Source of the DNA: Pseudolabrys sp. Root1462
GTDB lineage: Bacteria; Pseudomonadota; Alphaproteobacteria; Rhizobiales; Xanthobacteraceae
Direction of reading: 5' to 3'
Assembly (NCBI RefSeq): GCF_001426945.1
Contig: NZ_LMFS01000001.1
Coordinates: 1,081,757 to 1,145,756, forward strand
DNA: 64,000 nt
Shown here: piece after piece, positions 15,204 to 24,730 of the stretch
How the letters are laid out: every line of letters begins with the position of its first letter
Numbering within the stretch: the first letter of the stretch is position 1
Notes under the pieces: generated by a model
Database searches by the model: none
The model's input: only the letters and a program-made list of their open reading frames with translations
Told to the model about the DNA's origin: nothing
Program-made: the position numbers and the translations under genes

Positions 15204-15881
15204 CTACGCCGCTTCACCGCGCGCCAGGCTGCCGGCCTGGCGGATCGCGGCGATGTTGTCTCTGTATTGACCACCTTTGAACACGGCCGAGCCGGCGACC
15301 AGCACATTGGCGCCGGCGCGCACCACGTCGGCGGCATTCGCCGCGGTGACGCCGCCGTCGACCTCGAGATCGATAGGCCGCCCGCCGATCATGGCCCGCA
15401 GGGCGCGGATCTTGTCGAGTTGCGACGAGATGAAGCTTTGGCCGCCGAAGCCCGGATTGACCGACATGACGAGAATGAGATCGACCATGTCGATGATATT
15501 TTCGACCGAAGAGGCTGGCGTGCCGGGGTTCATCACCACACCGGCCTTCTTGCCGAGCGCCCGGATCGCCTGCAGGGAGCGGTGCACATGCGGGCCGGCC
15601 TCGACGTGGACAGTGATGATGTCGGCGCCGGCCTTGGCGAAGGCCTCGAGATAGGGGTCGACCGGCGCGATCATCAGATGCACGTCGAAAATCTTCTTTG
15701 AAGCCCCGCGCACCGATTTCATCACATCGGGCCCGAAGGAGATGTTCGGTACGAAATGACCGTCCATGATGTCGACATGGATCCAGTCGGCGCCGGCAGC
15801 GTCGATGGCACGCACCTCGTCGCCGAGCTTGGCAAAATCGGCGGCCAGGATCGACGGCGCGATGAGGAGAGGGCGGGTCAT
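15204..15881 (-). CDS. rpe: Ribulose-phosphate 3-epimerase
   Basis: A 225-residue TIM-barrel enzyme that interconverts ribulose 5-phosphate and xylulose 5-phosphate in the pentose phosphate pathway and, where present, the Calvin cycle. Visible motifs are [17 protein letters not shown] with the first catalytic Asp region, [18 protein letters not shown] carrying metal ligands, [13 protein letters not shown], and LEVDGGV. The start at 15881 gives the standard N-terminus; an upstream start would add 12 non-conserved residues. No other Calvin-cycle gene is nearby. Confidence 0.96.
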   Translation of the reverse strand: MTRPLLIAPSILAADFAKLGDEVRAIDAAGADWIHVDIMDGHFVPNISFGPDVMKSVRGASKKIFDVHLMIAPVDPYLEAFAKAGADIITVHVEAGPHVHRSLQAIRALGKKAGVVMNPGTPASSVENIIDMVDLILVMSVNPGFGGQSFISSQLDKIRALRAMIGGRPIDLEVDGGVTAANAADVVRAGANVLVAGSAVFKGGQYRDNIAAIRQAGSLARGEAA

Positions 15882-16125
15882 AAGGCACATTTCTCCGGGA
15901 CGGGGTTCGGGTATCACGGCGCTCAGGACCGGGCAAATTGCTTCCGGTCAGACGGCAGAAATTGCCGCTTTGCGCCCCGGTGGACCGCCGGCCCAAGGCC
16001 CATGCCTGTGGACAACTGCCTGATACGCCGCCGGAATTTTTCCGATCCCACAGTGGCAAAGCTCTTGCACCGGCATCGCGGGGCGAAGTGTGCCGGCTGT
16101 CCGGCGTTTCAGAGGAGTAGTGTAA

Positions 16126-16938
16126 ATGTCCCTCTCCGTGGGCTCGGCGGCGACCGGCGCGTTGTCCTCCTGGCAGCAATTGCTGCAGCAGGGTGGCGCC
16201 AGCGGCGCAAGCAAGACCGGGCAATCCTTCGACCCCTTGTCTTTCCTCATGCCGGGAAGCGCCGACTCGTCGGCGAATGACGGTACGTCCTCGTCAGGCT
16301 CGGCATCGTCCCAGTCGCCTTTCAGCCAGGACATGATGGCTCAACTGATCGACCTGCAGCAGAAGGCCACTGCCGCTGGGTCTAACGGCGCCAGCGATCC
16401 GGGCAACAACAAGTTGTTCGCCAAGCTCGACACCGATGGCGATGGAAAGGTCAGCAAGTCCGAATTCGAGGCGGCAGGAGCGCAACACGGCATCAGCACG
16501 TCGCTTTCGGATGCGGTGTTCTCCAAGCTCGACGGCGATGGCGACGGCTCTGTCACGCAGGGCGAGCTCGCGTCCGCCGACAAGGGCCAGGCGCACCACA
16601 GCCATGGCCATGGTGGCATGGCGGGCGCGGGTGGGGCCGGTTCCGCCGACGGTGACAGCGACGATGCGTCATCCGACAGCAGTGGCGCCGATGGCGCCAA
16701 GACCGTCACCACCACCAATTCCGACGGCTCGGTGACGACGACGGTTACTTACGCCGATGGCAGCAGCGCCTCGACGACAAGCCCGCCGGCGGCGATGAAT
16801 GCCGGCCAGGCCAGCTCCAAGGGGCCGGACGGCAATGGTTCGTCTGGCAATGGCGGCTCGGCCCTGATGAAAGAGCTGATGGCGTTGCAGAGCCACCTGA
16901 TGAGCGTTGCGGGCTCGGCGGTCTCGGCCGTCATCTGA
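16126..16938 (+). CDS. EF-hand domain protein
   Basis: A 270-residue Ser/Gly/Asp-rich protein. Two canonical calcium-binding loops are visible: DTDGDGKVSKSE (about residues 103-114) and DGDGDGSVTQGE (about 139-150), each with acidic residues at positions 1, 3, 5 and 12. The rest is low-complexity with a TVTTTNSDGSVTTTVTYADGS repeat-like stretch. No clear signal peptide. GGAG lies nine bases before the ATG. Related proteins are common in Bradyrhizobium, with unknown function; calcium sensing or buffering is the likely role. Confidence 0.8.
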   Translation: MSLSVGSAATGALSSWQQLLQQGGASGASKTGQSFDPLSFLMPGSADSSANDGTSSSGSASSQSPFSQDMMAQLIDLQQKATAAGSNGASDPGNNKLFAKLDTDGDGKVSKSEFEAAGAQHGISTSLSDAVFSKLDGDGDGSVTQGELASADKGQAHHSHGHGGMAGAGGAGSADGDSDDASSDSSGADGAKTVTTTNSDGSVTTTVTYADGSSASTTSPPAAMNAGQASSKGPDGNGSSGNGGSALMKELMALQSHLMSVAGSAVSAVI

Positions 16939-16993
16939 CCATCGTGAGCAAGGTCAGGCCGGTCCGCGCATGAGCCGGGCCGGCCTTGTTGCG

Positions 16994-17950
16994 TCACGGT
17001 GGTGATTTCGACTGGCGCCGGACGATCGGCTTGAGCAGCGCCGGAAACAGATAGATCGGAAACTGCACCAGCGCGAAGTAGAACCAGGCTTGGTCGGGCA
17101 AAGTCGTGCCGATCGCAGCCATGATGGTGCCGAGATTGCGGAAGGCCGACAGCATGCCGACAACGGCGCCGACGCGGAAGCCGGCGCGGATGAAGGCTAT
17201 GGCGCCGAGGCCGTAGGTGCCCAGCGCCAGCAGCACGGCGATGCCGAGCAGTGCGGCCGACCCGAGCGGGTCGGCCATCACGTGACGGGGCACACCGTCC
17301 ATGGCGGCGATGGCGAAGACGAAGACCGCAAGCACGTTGAGCCCGTCGATGGTCTCCTTGTGCGCGTCGATCCGCTCCTGACCCGCGATACGGCGGATCA
17401 CCATGGCGACCAGACCGGACACCAGCAGGAAGACCAGCAACTTGATGCCGAGATCGAGCGGCGAGATGAGCGACCCGCCGAGAAAGAGATAGCTCGTCGC
17501 CACGGTGGTGACCGGCGACAGGATGTTGCTGAGAATCACCGCCACCATGGTGAAGGCGACGTCGAGCCCCATCAGCGCCGCGAAGGCTGCCGACGACACG
17601 ATCGGCGCGATGGCGAGGTGAAGGATCATGATGGTGTAGAGGTCGGGCGCCAGCTTCGGCAGGCCGATCAGCACCAGCACGCCGCCTGCCAGCAGTGGGA
17701 CCGCGATCATGGCCCAGAGCGCGCCCGCCATGGCGAGGCCGGGCGCGCGCACGACTTGCCGCAATTTGTCGGGCTCGGTTCGCAGATAGGAGAACACCAG
17801 CAGCACGAACACCGTCTCGCCGAGGTGGGGCTTCACGTAAGCCGCCAGCGGCGGCACCGCGATGCCGAGGAAAATGGAGACGGCGAGGCCCGTCGTGCCC
17901 TGCCGGCCGATCCAGGCAAGCGCGGCCAGGGGCAAGCGCAGAAATGACAT
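16994..17950 (-). CDS. Bile-acid:sodium symporter-like (SBF/BASS) membrane protein
   Basis: A 318-residue membrane protein with nine to ten hydrophobic segments. The layout and segments such as LHLAIAPIVSSAAFAALMGLD and SAFRNLGTIMAAIG match the SBF (bile acid:Na+ symporter/arsenite exporter) fold, where two crossing helices carry the sodium site. Substrates in bacteria include organic acids and arsenite; none can be assigned. It converges on the EF-hand gene and is divergent from the FAD oxidoreductase at 18077. Confidence 0.75.
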   Translation of the reverse strand: MSFLRLPLAALAWIGRQGTTGLAVSIFLGIAVPPLAAYVKPHLGETVFVLLVFSYLRTEPDKLRQVVRAPGLAMAGALWAMIAVPLLAGGVLVLIGLPKLAPDLYTIMILHLAIAPIVSSAAFAALMGLDVAFTMVAVILSNILSPVTTVATSYLFLGGSLISPLDLGIKLLVFLLVSGLVAMVIRRIAGQERIDAHKETIDGLNVLAVFVFAIAAMDGVPRHVMADPLGSAALLGIAVLLALGTYGLGAIAFIRAGFRVGAVVGMLSAFRNLGTIMAAIGTTLPDQAWFYFALVQFPIYLFPALLKPIVRRQSKSPP

Positions 17951-18076
17951 ATCAGGTGAACTCCCGGCGGACCGCGCCTTGATAGCGCGGCGGGCGGACT
18001 TGATCCATATTCGAGAGCAAAGGTCCCGTTGTTTCGCCGGGCCCCCAGCGCTTCGTCGAAAAGGCCTATTACCGCC

Positions 18077-19321
18077 ATGGCACGTACCGATGTGATTGTT
18101 CTCGGCGCCGGCATCGTCGGCACCTCAATCGCCCTGCAGCTCGCCAAGCGCAACATGGCCGTCGCCCTGATCGATCGCGCCAGCCCCGGCGAGCAAACCT
18201 CGTACGGCAATTCGGGCGTGATCGAGGGCTCGACGGTGATGCCGCCGGCGTTCCCTTCAAATTTCGGCGCACTGCTGCGGGTGGCACTGAAGCAGGGCAG
18301 CGACGCGAATTATCACCTCGGCTTCCTGCCGTGGGTCGCGCCTTGGCTGATGAGGTTTCGCGCGGCGTCGCAGCCGGCTGTGATGGAGGAGACGGCGCGG
18401 ATCAACCGGCCGCTGTTTGCCCGGTCCATTGCCGAGCACGAGGCGCTGATGCTCGAATCCGGCGCCACGCAATATTTGCGGCGTAACGGCTGGATCAAGC
18501 TCTATCGCAGTGACGCGGCCTTCGCCGGCTTGCGCAGGGAACTGGACCTCGCGCGCGAACTCGGCGTGCCGGTCGAGACCATGGACGCCGACGGCGCACG
18601 CAAGCTCGAACCGTCGCTCAAGCCGGTCTTCAGGCACGCAACCTATTCGCCGGCGGCTGTCAGCCTGAGCGACCCGCTGGCAGTGACGAAAGCTTACGCC
18701 GCGCGCTTTGCCACGCTGGGCGGAGTCGTGCTCAAGGGCGATGCCTCGTCCTTGCACCGCTCGGGCAATGGCTGGCGCGCCGAAACCGCCGAAGGTCCAA
18801 TCGACGCGCCGGAAGTCGTGGTGGCGTTGGGGCCGTGGGCGCCCGACTTGCTGGCGCAGTTTGGCATCAGGCTGCCGATGGGTTTCAAGCGCGGCTATCA
18901 CCGCCGTTTCAAGACGGAAGAAAGCGCCCCGCTGACCCGTCCGGTGGTTGATGTCTTCAATGGCTATCTCATCACGCCGATGCGACAGGGCATTCGAGTC
19001 ACCACCGGCGTGGAATTCGCCCCGCGCGATGCGGCGGCGACACCGGTGCAGTTCGACCGCCTGATGCCGAAGCTCGATGCGCTCTACAGGATCGGTCCGC
19101 GCGCCGAGGACCGCACCTGGCTTGGCTCGCGACCGTGCTTTCCGGATTCACGGCCGGTGATCGGCCGGGCGCCGGGCCAGAAGGGGATGTGGCTGGCCAT
19201 CGGTCACGCGCACTGGGGGCTGACCCTCGGGCCAATCACCGGCCGGCTGCTGGGTGAGATGATGAGCGGCGAGACACCGTTTCTCGATCCGAAGGGCTTT
19301 GCCGCGGAGAGGTTTCTTTAG
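18077..19321 (+). CDS. FAD-dependent D-amino-acid dehydrogenase-like oxidoreductase
   Basis: A 414-residue flavoprotein of the DAO/DadA family. The Rossmann dinucleotide motif is at residues 4-32 (VIVLGAGIVGTSIALQLAK, then ALIDR). QTSYGNSGVIEGS is the typical FAD-contacting turn of DadA. The C-terminal GHAHWGLTLGPITGRL stretch closes the FAD site. It probably oxidises a D-amino acid or an imino acid at the inner face of the membrane, passing electrons to quinone. The start at 18077 places the Rossmann motif at the N-terminus; upstream residues look non-coding. Confidence 0.87.
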   Translation: MARTDVIVLGAGIVGTSIALQLAKRNMAVALIDRASPGEQTSYGNSGVIEGSTVMPPAFPSNFGALLRVALKQGSDANYHLGFLPWVAPWLMRFRAASQPAVMEETARINRPLFARSIAEHEALMLESGATQYLRRNGWIKLYRSDAAFAGLRRELDLARELGVPVETMDADGARKLEPSLKPVFRHATYSPAAVSLSDPLAVTKAYAARFATLGGVVLKGDASSLHRSGNGWRAETAEGPIDAPEVVVALGPWAPDLLAQFGIRLPMGFKRGYHRRFKTEESAPLTRPVVDVFNGYLITPMRQGIRVTTGVEFAPRDAAATPVQFDRLMPKLDALYRIGPRAEDRTWLGSRPCFPDSRPVIGRAPGQKGMWLAIGHAHWGLTLGPITGRLLGEMMSGETPFLDPKGFAAERFL

Positions 19322-19356
19322 GGCGTTTGGCGTTGCGCCATGCGGCGCTGAAATGC

Positions 19357-19566
19357 CTAGGCCGCGGACGTTATTTTCTCGCGGCAGGTATAATGATCGC
19401 GGATGTGGCGGTTGAAATAGGTCCCTTTGGAAGTCGAACTGCTGAACGCTTGCGCGACCGACGGGGGAACCAGGTAATATTCATACACGCGGCCGCTGAC
19501 GAAGGTTACCGTCAGGCGGCTGTGCTCGATTTCATACGCGATCGTTTTGACGACACTCGACGGCAT
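19357..19566 (-). CDS. KTSC-domain small protein
   Basis: A 69-residue protein consisting almost entirely of a KTSC domain: MPSSVVKTIAYEIEHSRLTVTF, then VYEYYLVPPSVAQAF and SKGTYFNRHIRDHYTC. KTSC domains are small beta-rich modules named for lysyl-tRNA synthetase C-terminal relatives; function unknown. The start at 19566 fits the domain boundary; a longer start reads back into the peptidase gene. It follows the P1 peptidase by 38 bases on the same strand and may share its transcript. Confidence 0.78.
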   Translation of the reverse strand: MPSSVVKTIAYEIEHSRLTVTFVSGRVYEYYLVPPSVAQAFSSSTSKGTYFNRHIRDHYTCREKITSAA

Positions 19567-19604
19567 GACATTCAAACGCCGGCGCGCCCAAAATGGTTGC
19601 AACG

Positions 19605-20591
19605 TCAACCGAACCGATCGCGCCACGCCGGTACCGTGCCCGCGAACGGCAACGCCGTTGCCTCATAAACGCCACGCGCCGCGGCGCGGGCCATCACATT
19701 GGCGGCCACCATGCCGAGTTCGGCAAGGCCGTAATACGGGTCGGCGAGCTTCTTCTTGCCCGTCGCGGCGGCGAATACCACATCACCATCGAGCGGCGAG
19801 TGAACCGGATAGATGGCGCGCGCCAACCCATCCTGCGCCATCACGGCGAGACGGTTACACTGTGCCTTGCTGAGCCTGGCGTCAGTGGCGATCATCGCGA
19901 TCGTGGTGTTTTCCTGCGGTCCGCCTTTGGCGCGGATGGCGAGATCACTCTTGGAAAATCGCGGCGGCATGCCGCGGCCGCCGAATTCGTCGTTCTGCTC
20001 GAAAGGCGCCGCCCAGAAATGGGGTCCGTCTCCGACCACGGCAGTCCCCACGGCATTGATGACGACGATGGCGCCGACGGTGATGCCGCCGCGCGATTTC
20101 GCAGACGCCGAGCCTACCCCGCCTTTAAAGTTGACGGTGGTGGCACCGAGACCGGCGCCGACGCTGCCGAGCTTGAAATCCACCGAGGCGGTGCGCGCCG
20201 CCTGATAGCCGAACTCGCGGTAGGGCGGGTAGCGGCCCCAACCCTTGTCGCCACCGTTAAGCAGGTCGAACATGATCGCGCCCGGCACGATCGGTATGAC
20301 CGCGTCGCGAATGCGGAAGCCGCGCCCCTGTTCGCGCAAATAAGCTTGCGTGCCGGATGGTGCGTCGAGGCCAAAGGCCGAGCCGCCGGACAGCACAATG
20401 GCATCGATGCTCTCGATCGTTTGCGCCGGCTCGAGCAGCGAGGTCTCGCGCGTCCCAGGTCCGCCCCCCCGCACGTCGATCGCGGCCGTGACGGGACCAT
20501 CGAACAGGATGACGGTGGTGCCGGAAGCCAGTTTCTTGTCGTGGGCGTGGCCGACGCGCAGACCTTCGACATCGGTGATGAGATTGCGCAT
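19605..20591 (-). CDS. P1-family (DmpA/BapA-like) aminopeptidase
   Basis: A 328-residue N-terminal nucleophile hydrolase of peptidase family S58. Recognisable blocks are NLITDVEGLRVGHAHD at the start, VLSGGSAFGLDAPSG, GRYPPYREFG, and the autocleavage region VGAGLGATTVNFKGGVGSAS, where a serine near residue 225 becomes the new N-terminus. A late VAMIATDARLSKAQ segment supports the family. These enzymes release N-terminal D- or L-residues or act on beta-peptides and amides. The start at 20591 gives the standard MRNLITD N-terminus. Confidence 0.88.
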   Translation of the reverse strand: MRNLITDVEGLRVGHAHDKKLASGTTVILFDGPVTAAIDVRGGGPGTRETSLLEPAQTIESIDAIVLSGGSAFGLDAPSGTQAYLREQGRGFRIRDAVIPIVPGAIMFDLLNGGDKGWGRYPPYREFGYQAARTASVDFKLGSVGAGLGATTVNFKGGVGSASAKSRGGITVGAIVVINAVGTAVVGDGPHFWAAPFEQNDEFGGRGMPPRFSKSDLAIRAKGGPQENTTIAMIATDARLSKAQCNRLAVMAQDGLARAIYPVHSPLDGDVVFAAATGKKKLADPYYGLAELGMVAANVMARAAARGVYEATALPFAGTVPAWRDRFG

Positions 20592-20694
20592 GACCGGGTG
20601 CCTCCTCAAGTGCGATCACTCGCATATCACAACTCCGCAACCCCCGTAACGATGCCCTTGCCATCGCCACATTGTCGGGGGCATATCCCCGGTC

Positions 20695-21429
20695 ATGCAC
20701 ACCGACGTTTCCTACCTCGCTGCCCTCATCGCCGGGCTCGTGTCATTCCTGTCACCTTGCGTCCTGCCGCTTGTGCCGCCCTATCTCGTCTATCTCGCGG
20801 GCACTTCGCTCGAGCGCTTCGAAGCGCGTGAGCCGGAGCGGCGGGTCAAGCGGGAGACGGTGCTCGCGGCCGTGCTGTTCGTGCTCGGCTTCTCCACGGT
20901 ATTCGTCGCGCTCGGCGCCAGCGCCAGCGTCATCGGCACGCTGATCCGCGCCTATTCCGAGCCGCTTGCCATCGTCGCCGGCATTCTGATCATCATCATG
21001 GGGCTGCATTTCCTCGGGGTTACCCCGATCGCGTGGCTCTACCGGCAGAAGAGGGTGGAGGTGGCCGCACCGGTAGGGCTATGGGGCGCCTATCTGATGG
21101 GGCTCGCCTTCGCTTTCGGCTGGACGCCATGCATCGGTCCGATCCTGGCGGCGATCCTGGCGGTCGCGGCGTCCGAACAGACGGTGAGCAAGGGCGCTAG
21201 CCTGCTGGCGGTCTATTCGCTCGGCCTCGGCATTCCCTTCGTCGCCGCGGCACTCGCGATCGAACCCTTCGCCGCATTTCTGGCGCGCTTCAAGAAGCAC
21301 ATGCACCGCGTCGAGCAGGCGATGGGCGCGCTCCTCGTGCTGACCGGCGTCGCCTTTCTCACCGGCAGCATCAACCTCCTGAGCATTTGGCTGCTGGAGA
21401 CCTTCCCGGTGTTGGGGAAGATCGGCTGA
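20695..21429 (+). CDS. ccdA: CcdA-type thiol:disulfide membrane transporter
   Basis: A 244-residue inner-membrane protein with six transmembrane helices. The two redox cysteines lie in the repeated motifs FLSPCVLPLVPPYL (helix 1) and GWTPCIGPIL (helix 4), the hallmark of the DsbD/CcdA family. It carries reducing equivalents from cytosolic thioredoxin to periplasmic partners for cytochrome c maturation. Length fits standalone CcdA, not full DsbD. No cytochrome c maturation gene is adjacent. A bidirectional terminator follows. Confidence 0.93.
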   Translation: MHTDVSYLAALIAGLVSFLSPCVLPLVPPYLVYLAGTSLERFEAREPERRVKRETVLAAVLFVLGFSTVFVALGASASVIGTLIRAYSEPLAIVAGILIIIMGLHFLGVTPIAWLYRQKRVEVAAPVGLWGAYLMGLAFAFGWTPCIGPILAAILAVAASEQTVSKGASLLAVYSLGLGIPFVAAALAIEPFAAFLARFKKHMHRVEQAMGALLVLTGVAFLTGSINLLSIWLLETFPVLGKIG

Positions 21430-21460
21430 CCAAAGCGCTGCCGTTCGGGCCAAATGAAAA

Positions 21461-21496
21461 CGCCCGCCCCGGAAAACCGGAGCGGGCGTCTTTTTA
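21461..21496. terminator. Bidirectional terminator between ccdA and livK
   Basis: CGCCCGCCCCGG (21461-21472) pairs imperfectly with CCGGAGCGGGCG (21477-21488) around an AAAA loop. A T tract follows on the plus strand and an A tract (T on minus) precedes it, so it can end both ccdA and the liv operon. Confidence 0.88.
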
Positions 21497-21525
21497 TTTT
21501 CGCGTTGTGATGAGCGTCGAGCGAC

Positions 21526-22659
21526 TTAGTTGGTCGCCGCCGGGTTCATCTCGACATAGGTGATCTTGCCGCTCGCGTCTTTCTTCCAGATGTACATGGT
21601 GTAGTCGAGACGCGTGATGTCGCCCTTCTTGTCGTAGGACAGCGGGCCGATCACGGTGTCGAACTTCATGCCCGAGTGCATCTTCTCGGCGACCTTCTTG
21701 GGGTCGTTCGACTTCGCCGCCTTGGCCGCTTCGGCCATGACCTGCACCGCCGCGTAGCTGTACAGCGTGTAGGCTTCCGGCTCGAACTTGGCAGCGCGGA
21801 ACTTGGCCACAACCGCCTTGGCAGCCGGGTTGTTACGCGGATCCGGCGGGAAGGTCATCAGCGTGCCTTCGACGCCGGGGCCGCCAACCTGGGCGAACTC
21901 GTCGGTGGTGATACCATCGGCGCCCATCATCGGCGCCTTGATGCCCTGATCGCGCATCTGACGAACGATCAGGCCGCCTTCGGTGTGCAGGCCGCCCCAG
22001 TAGACGAGGTCGGCGCCCGCCGACTTGATCTTCGACACCAGCGCCGAGAAGTCCTTCTCGCCGACATTGATGCCTTCATAGAGCGCCGGCTTCATGCCGC
22101 CTTTTTCCATCGCCTTGATCGTTTCGTCGGCGAGGCCCTTGCCGTACGTGGTCTTGTCGTGGACGACGGCGATCTTCTTGCCCTTGAAGTTCTTCAGGAT
22201 GTAAGCGCCGGCCACCGCGCCCTGCTGGTCATCGCGACCGCAGGTGCGGAACACGTTCCACATCTTGCGTTCCGTGATCTGCGGGTTGGTCGAGGCGGGG
22301 GTAACCGTGACGATGCCGTTTTCCTGATAGACTTCGGAGGAGGGCATGGTGACGCCGGAGTTGAATGCGCCGACCACGAACTTGACGCCGTCAGCGGCGA
22401 ACTTGTTCGCGACCGACACGCCCTGCTTCGGATCGGAGACGTCGTCGCCGAACTGAAGGGTGATCTTCTGGCCATTGATGCCGCCGGCGGCGTTGATGTC
22501 GTCGACCGCCTGTTGCGCGCCGTTCTTGAGTTGCGCACCGAAGGCGGCGTTTGCCCCGGTGATCGGTCCCTGCACGCCGAACTTGACTTGCGCGGAGGCA
22601 GTTCCGGCGATCGCAACGGCGAAGCCGAGTGCGAGGCCGAGTGTCGTGATCCTCTTCAT
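21526..22659 (-). CDS. livK: Branched-chain amino acid ABC transporter, substrate-binding protein
   Basis: A 377-residue periplasmic binding protein. The signal peptide (MKRITTLGLALGFAVAIAGTASA) ends at about residue 23. Mature features match the LivJ/LivK type I fold: VKFGVQGPITGANAAFGAQ, FVVGAFNSGVTMPSSEVY and VVHDKTTYGKGLADE. The start at 22659 has AAGGGG nine bases upstream; a longer TTG start overlaps that site. It is the last gene of the liv operon, just before the terminator. It likely binds Leu/Ile/Val or related compounds; exact specificity cannot be read. Confidence 0.94.
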   Translation of the reverse strand: MKRITTLGLALGFAVAIAGTASAQVKFGVQGPITGANAAFGAQLKNGAQQAVDDINAAGGINGQKITLQFGDDVSDPKQGVSVANKFAADGVKFVVGAFNSGVTMPSSEVYQENGIVTVTPASTNPQITERKMWNVFRTCGRDDQQGAVAGAYILKNFKGKKIAVVHDKTTYGKGLADETIKAMEKGGMKPALYEGINVGEKDFSALVSKIKSAGADLVYWGGLHTEGGLIVRQMRDQGIKAPMMGADGITTDEFAQVGGPGVEGTLMTFPPDPRNNPAAKAVVAKFRAAKFEPEAYTLYSYAAVQVMAEAAKAAKSNDPKKVAEKMHSGMKFDTVIGPLSYDKKGDITRLDYTMYIWKKDASGKITYVEMNPAATN

Positions 22660-22728
22660 TCGCTTTTTCCCCTTCAACAAAAACTATGAACTTGATCCGG
22701 CATTCTACTTAGCTGGGGCAATCCTACG

Positions 22729-23106
22729 TCAACGCGGATTTCTGCGCCAGCGCAAAGCACCGGCCGGCTCGTTGATCCAGCGATACTGAGTGAGCATCTG
22801 CGAGACGCGGGCGGCCCGAAAGCCCAAGAATCCGAAGACCATAAGCAGCGCGGTATCGACCAGATAGTAATGGATCGACAGAAGCGTGCCGCCGAAGAGG
22901 CTGAAATGAATAAACCGCACGGCGCAGCCCAGGATCAGACTATAGAAAAATACCTGCCATACCGGGCGCCAGGTCTGCGCAATGGCGCGCCCGGACAGCC
23001 AGGCCGCGCCGCAGCCGAGGATGAGCGTCACCAGGATAAACGTCCAGAGTGAATCTTCCTCATAAAGAATATGGAAAATCGAGGAGGGTGACGTGTGAAG
23101 GTCCAT
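22729..23106 (-). CDS. Small membrane protein of the liv operon (DUF6867-like)
   Basis: A 125-residue protein with about four hydrophobic segments: residues 20-40, 50-68, 72-90 and around 95. It ends in a basic tail (INEPAGALRWRRNPR). Its ATG overlaps the livF stop (TGATG), so it is translationally coupled. I associate such proteins with liv operons of Rhizobiales under the name DUF6867; the role is unknown. Position between the last ATPase and the binding protein suggests an accessory subunit of the transporter. Confidence 0.75.
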   Translation of the reverse strand: MDLHTSPSSIFHILYEEDSLWTFILVTLILGCGAAWLSGRAIAQTWRPVWQVFFYSLILGCAVRFIHFSLFGGTLLSIHYYLVDTALLMVFGFLGFRAARVSQMLTQYRWINEPAGALRWRRNPR

Positions 23107-23821
23107 CACGCGCCTCCCTCGAGGTAGGCTTGTTTGATTTCCGGGCGCTCGAGGAGCTCCTTGCCGGTGCCGGACAAGGTAATCAGTCCGTTGACCATGA
23201 CGTAACCGCGATGCGCGAGTTTGAGCGCGTGATAGGCGTTCTGCTCGACCAGGAAGACGGTCAGTCCATCCAGGGCGTTGAGCGTCCTGATGGCGTCGAA
23301 GATCTGCCGCACGATTAACGGCGCCAGGCCGAGCGAAGGCTCGTCGAGCAGCAACAGCCGCGGCCGCGCCATCAGCGCGCGGGCGATGGCCAGCATCTGC
23401 TGTTCGCCGCCCGACAGCGTGCCGCCGCGCTGGCCGATGCGCTGCTTCAGGCGGGGAAACAAGGTGAGCATGCGCTCGAGGTCGCGATCGAATTCGCTCT
23501 CGTCCGCCACCAGCGCGCCCATCTGCAGGTTTTCCAGCACGGTCATGCGCGAAAAGATGCGGCGGCCTTCCGGCGATTGTGCCAGCTTGAGGCGCGCGAT
23601 CTCGTGCGTCGGCAGCCGCGTAATGTTCTGGCCGTCGAACTCGATGCTGCCTTCGCGCGCCCGCGGGTTGCCGCAGATCGTCATCATCAGCGTCGATTTG
23701 CCGGCGCCGTTGGCGCCGATCAGCGTGACGATTTCACCTTGATTGACGTCGAGGTCGACGCCCTTGAGCGCCATCACGCGGCCGTAGAAGGTCTTGACGC
23801 CGCGAACGGCGAGGAGGGTGC

Positions 23822-23825
<4 letters not shown>
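23106..23825 (-). CDS. livF: Branched-chain amino acid ABC transporter, ATPase LivF
   Basis: A 239-residue ABC ATPase of normal LivF length. Walker A is GANGAGKST, the signature is LSGGEQQ, Walker B is LLLLDEPSLGLAP, and the H-loop region VFLVEQNAY ends the nucleotide site. The LivF hallmark AYLEGGA closes the protein. It overlaps livG (23822-23825) by four bases and the downstream membrane protein by one base. It pairs with LivG to power the LivHM permease at the cytoplasmic face. Confidence 0.95.
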
Positions 23826-24729
<904 letters not shown>

Positions 24730-24730
<1 letters not shown>

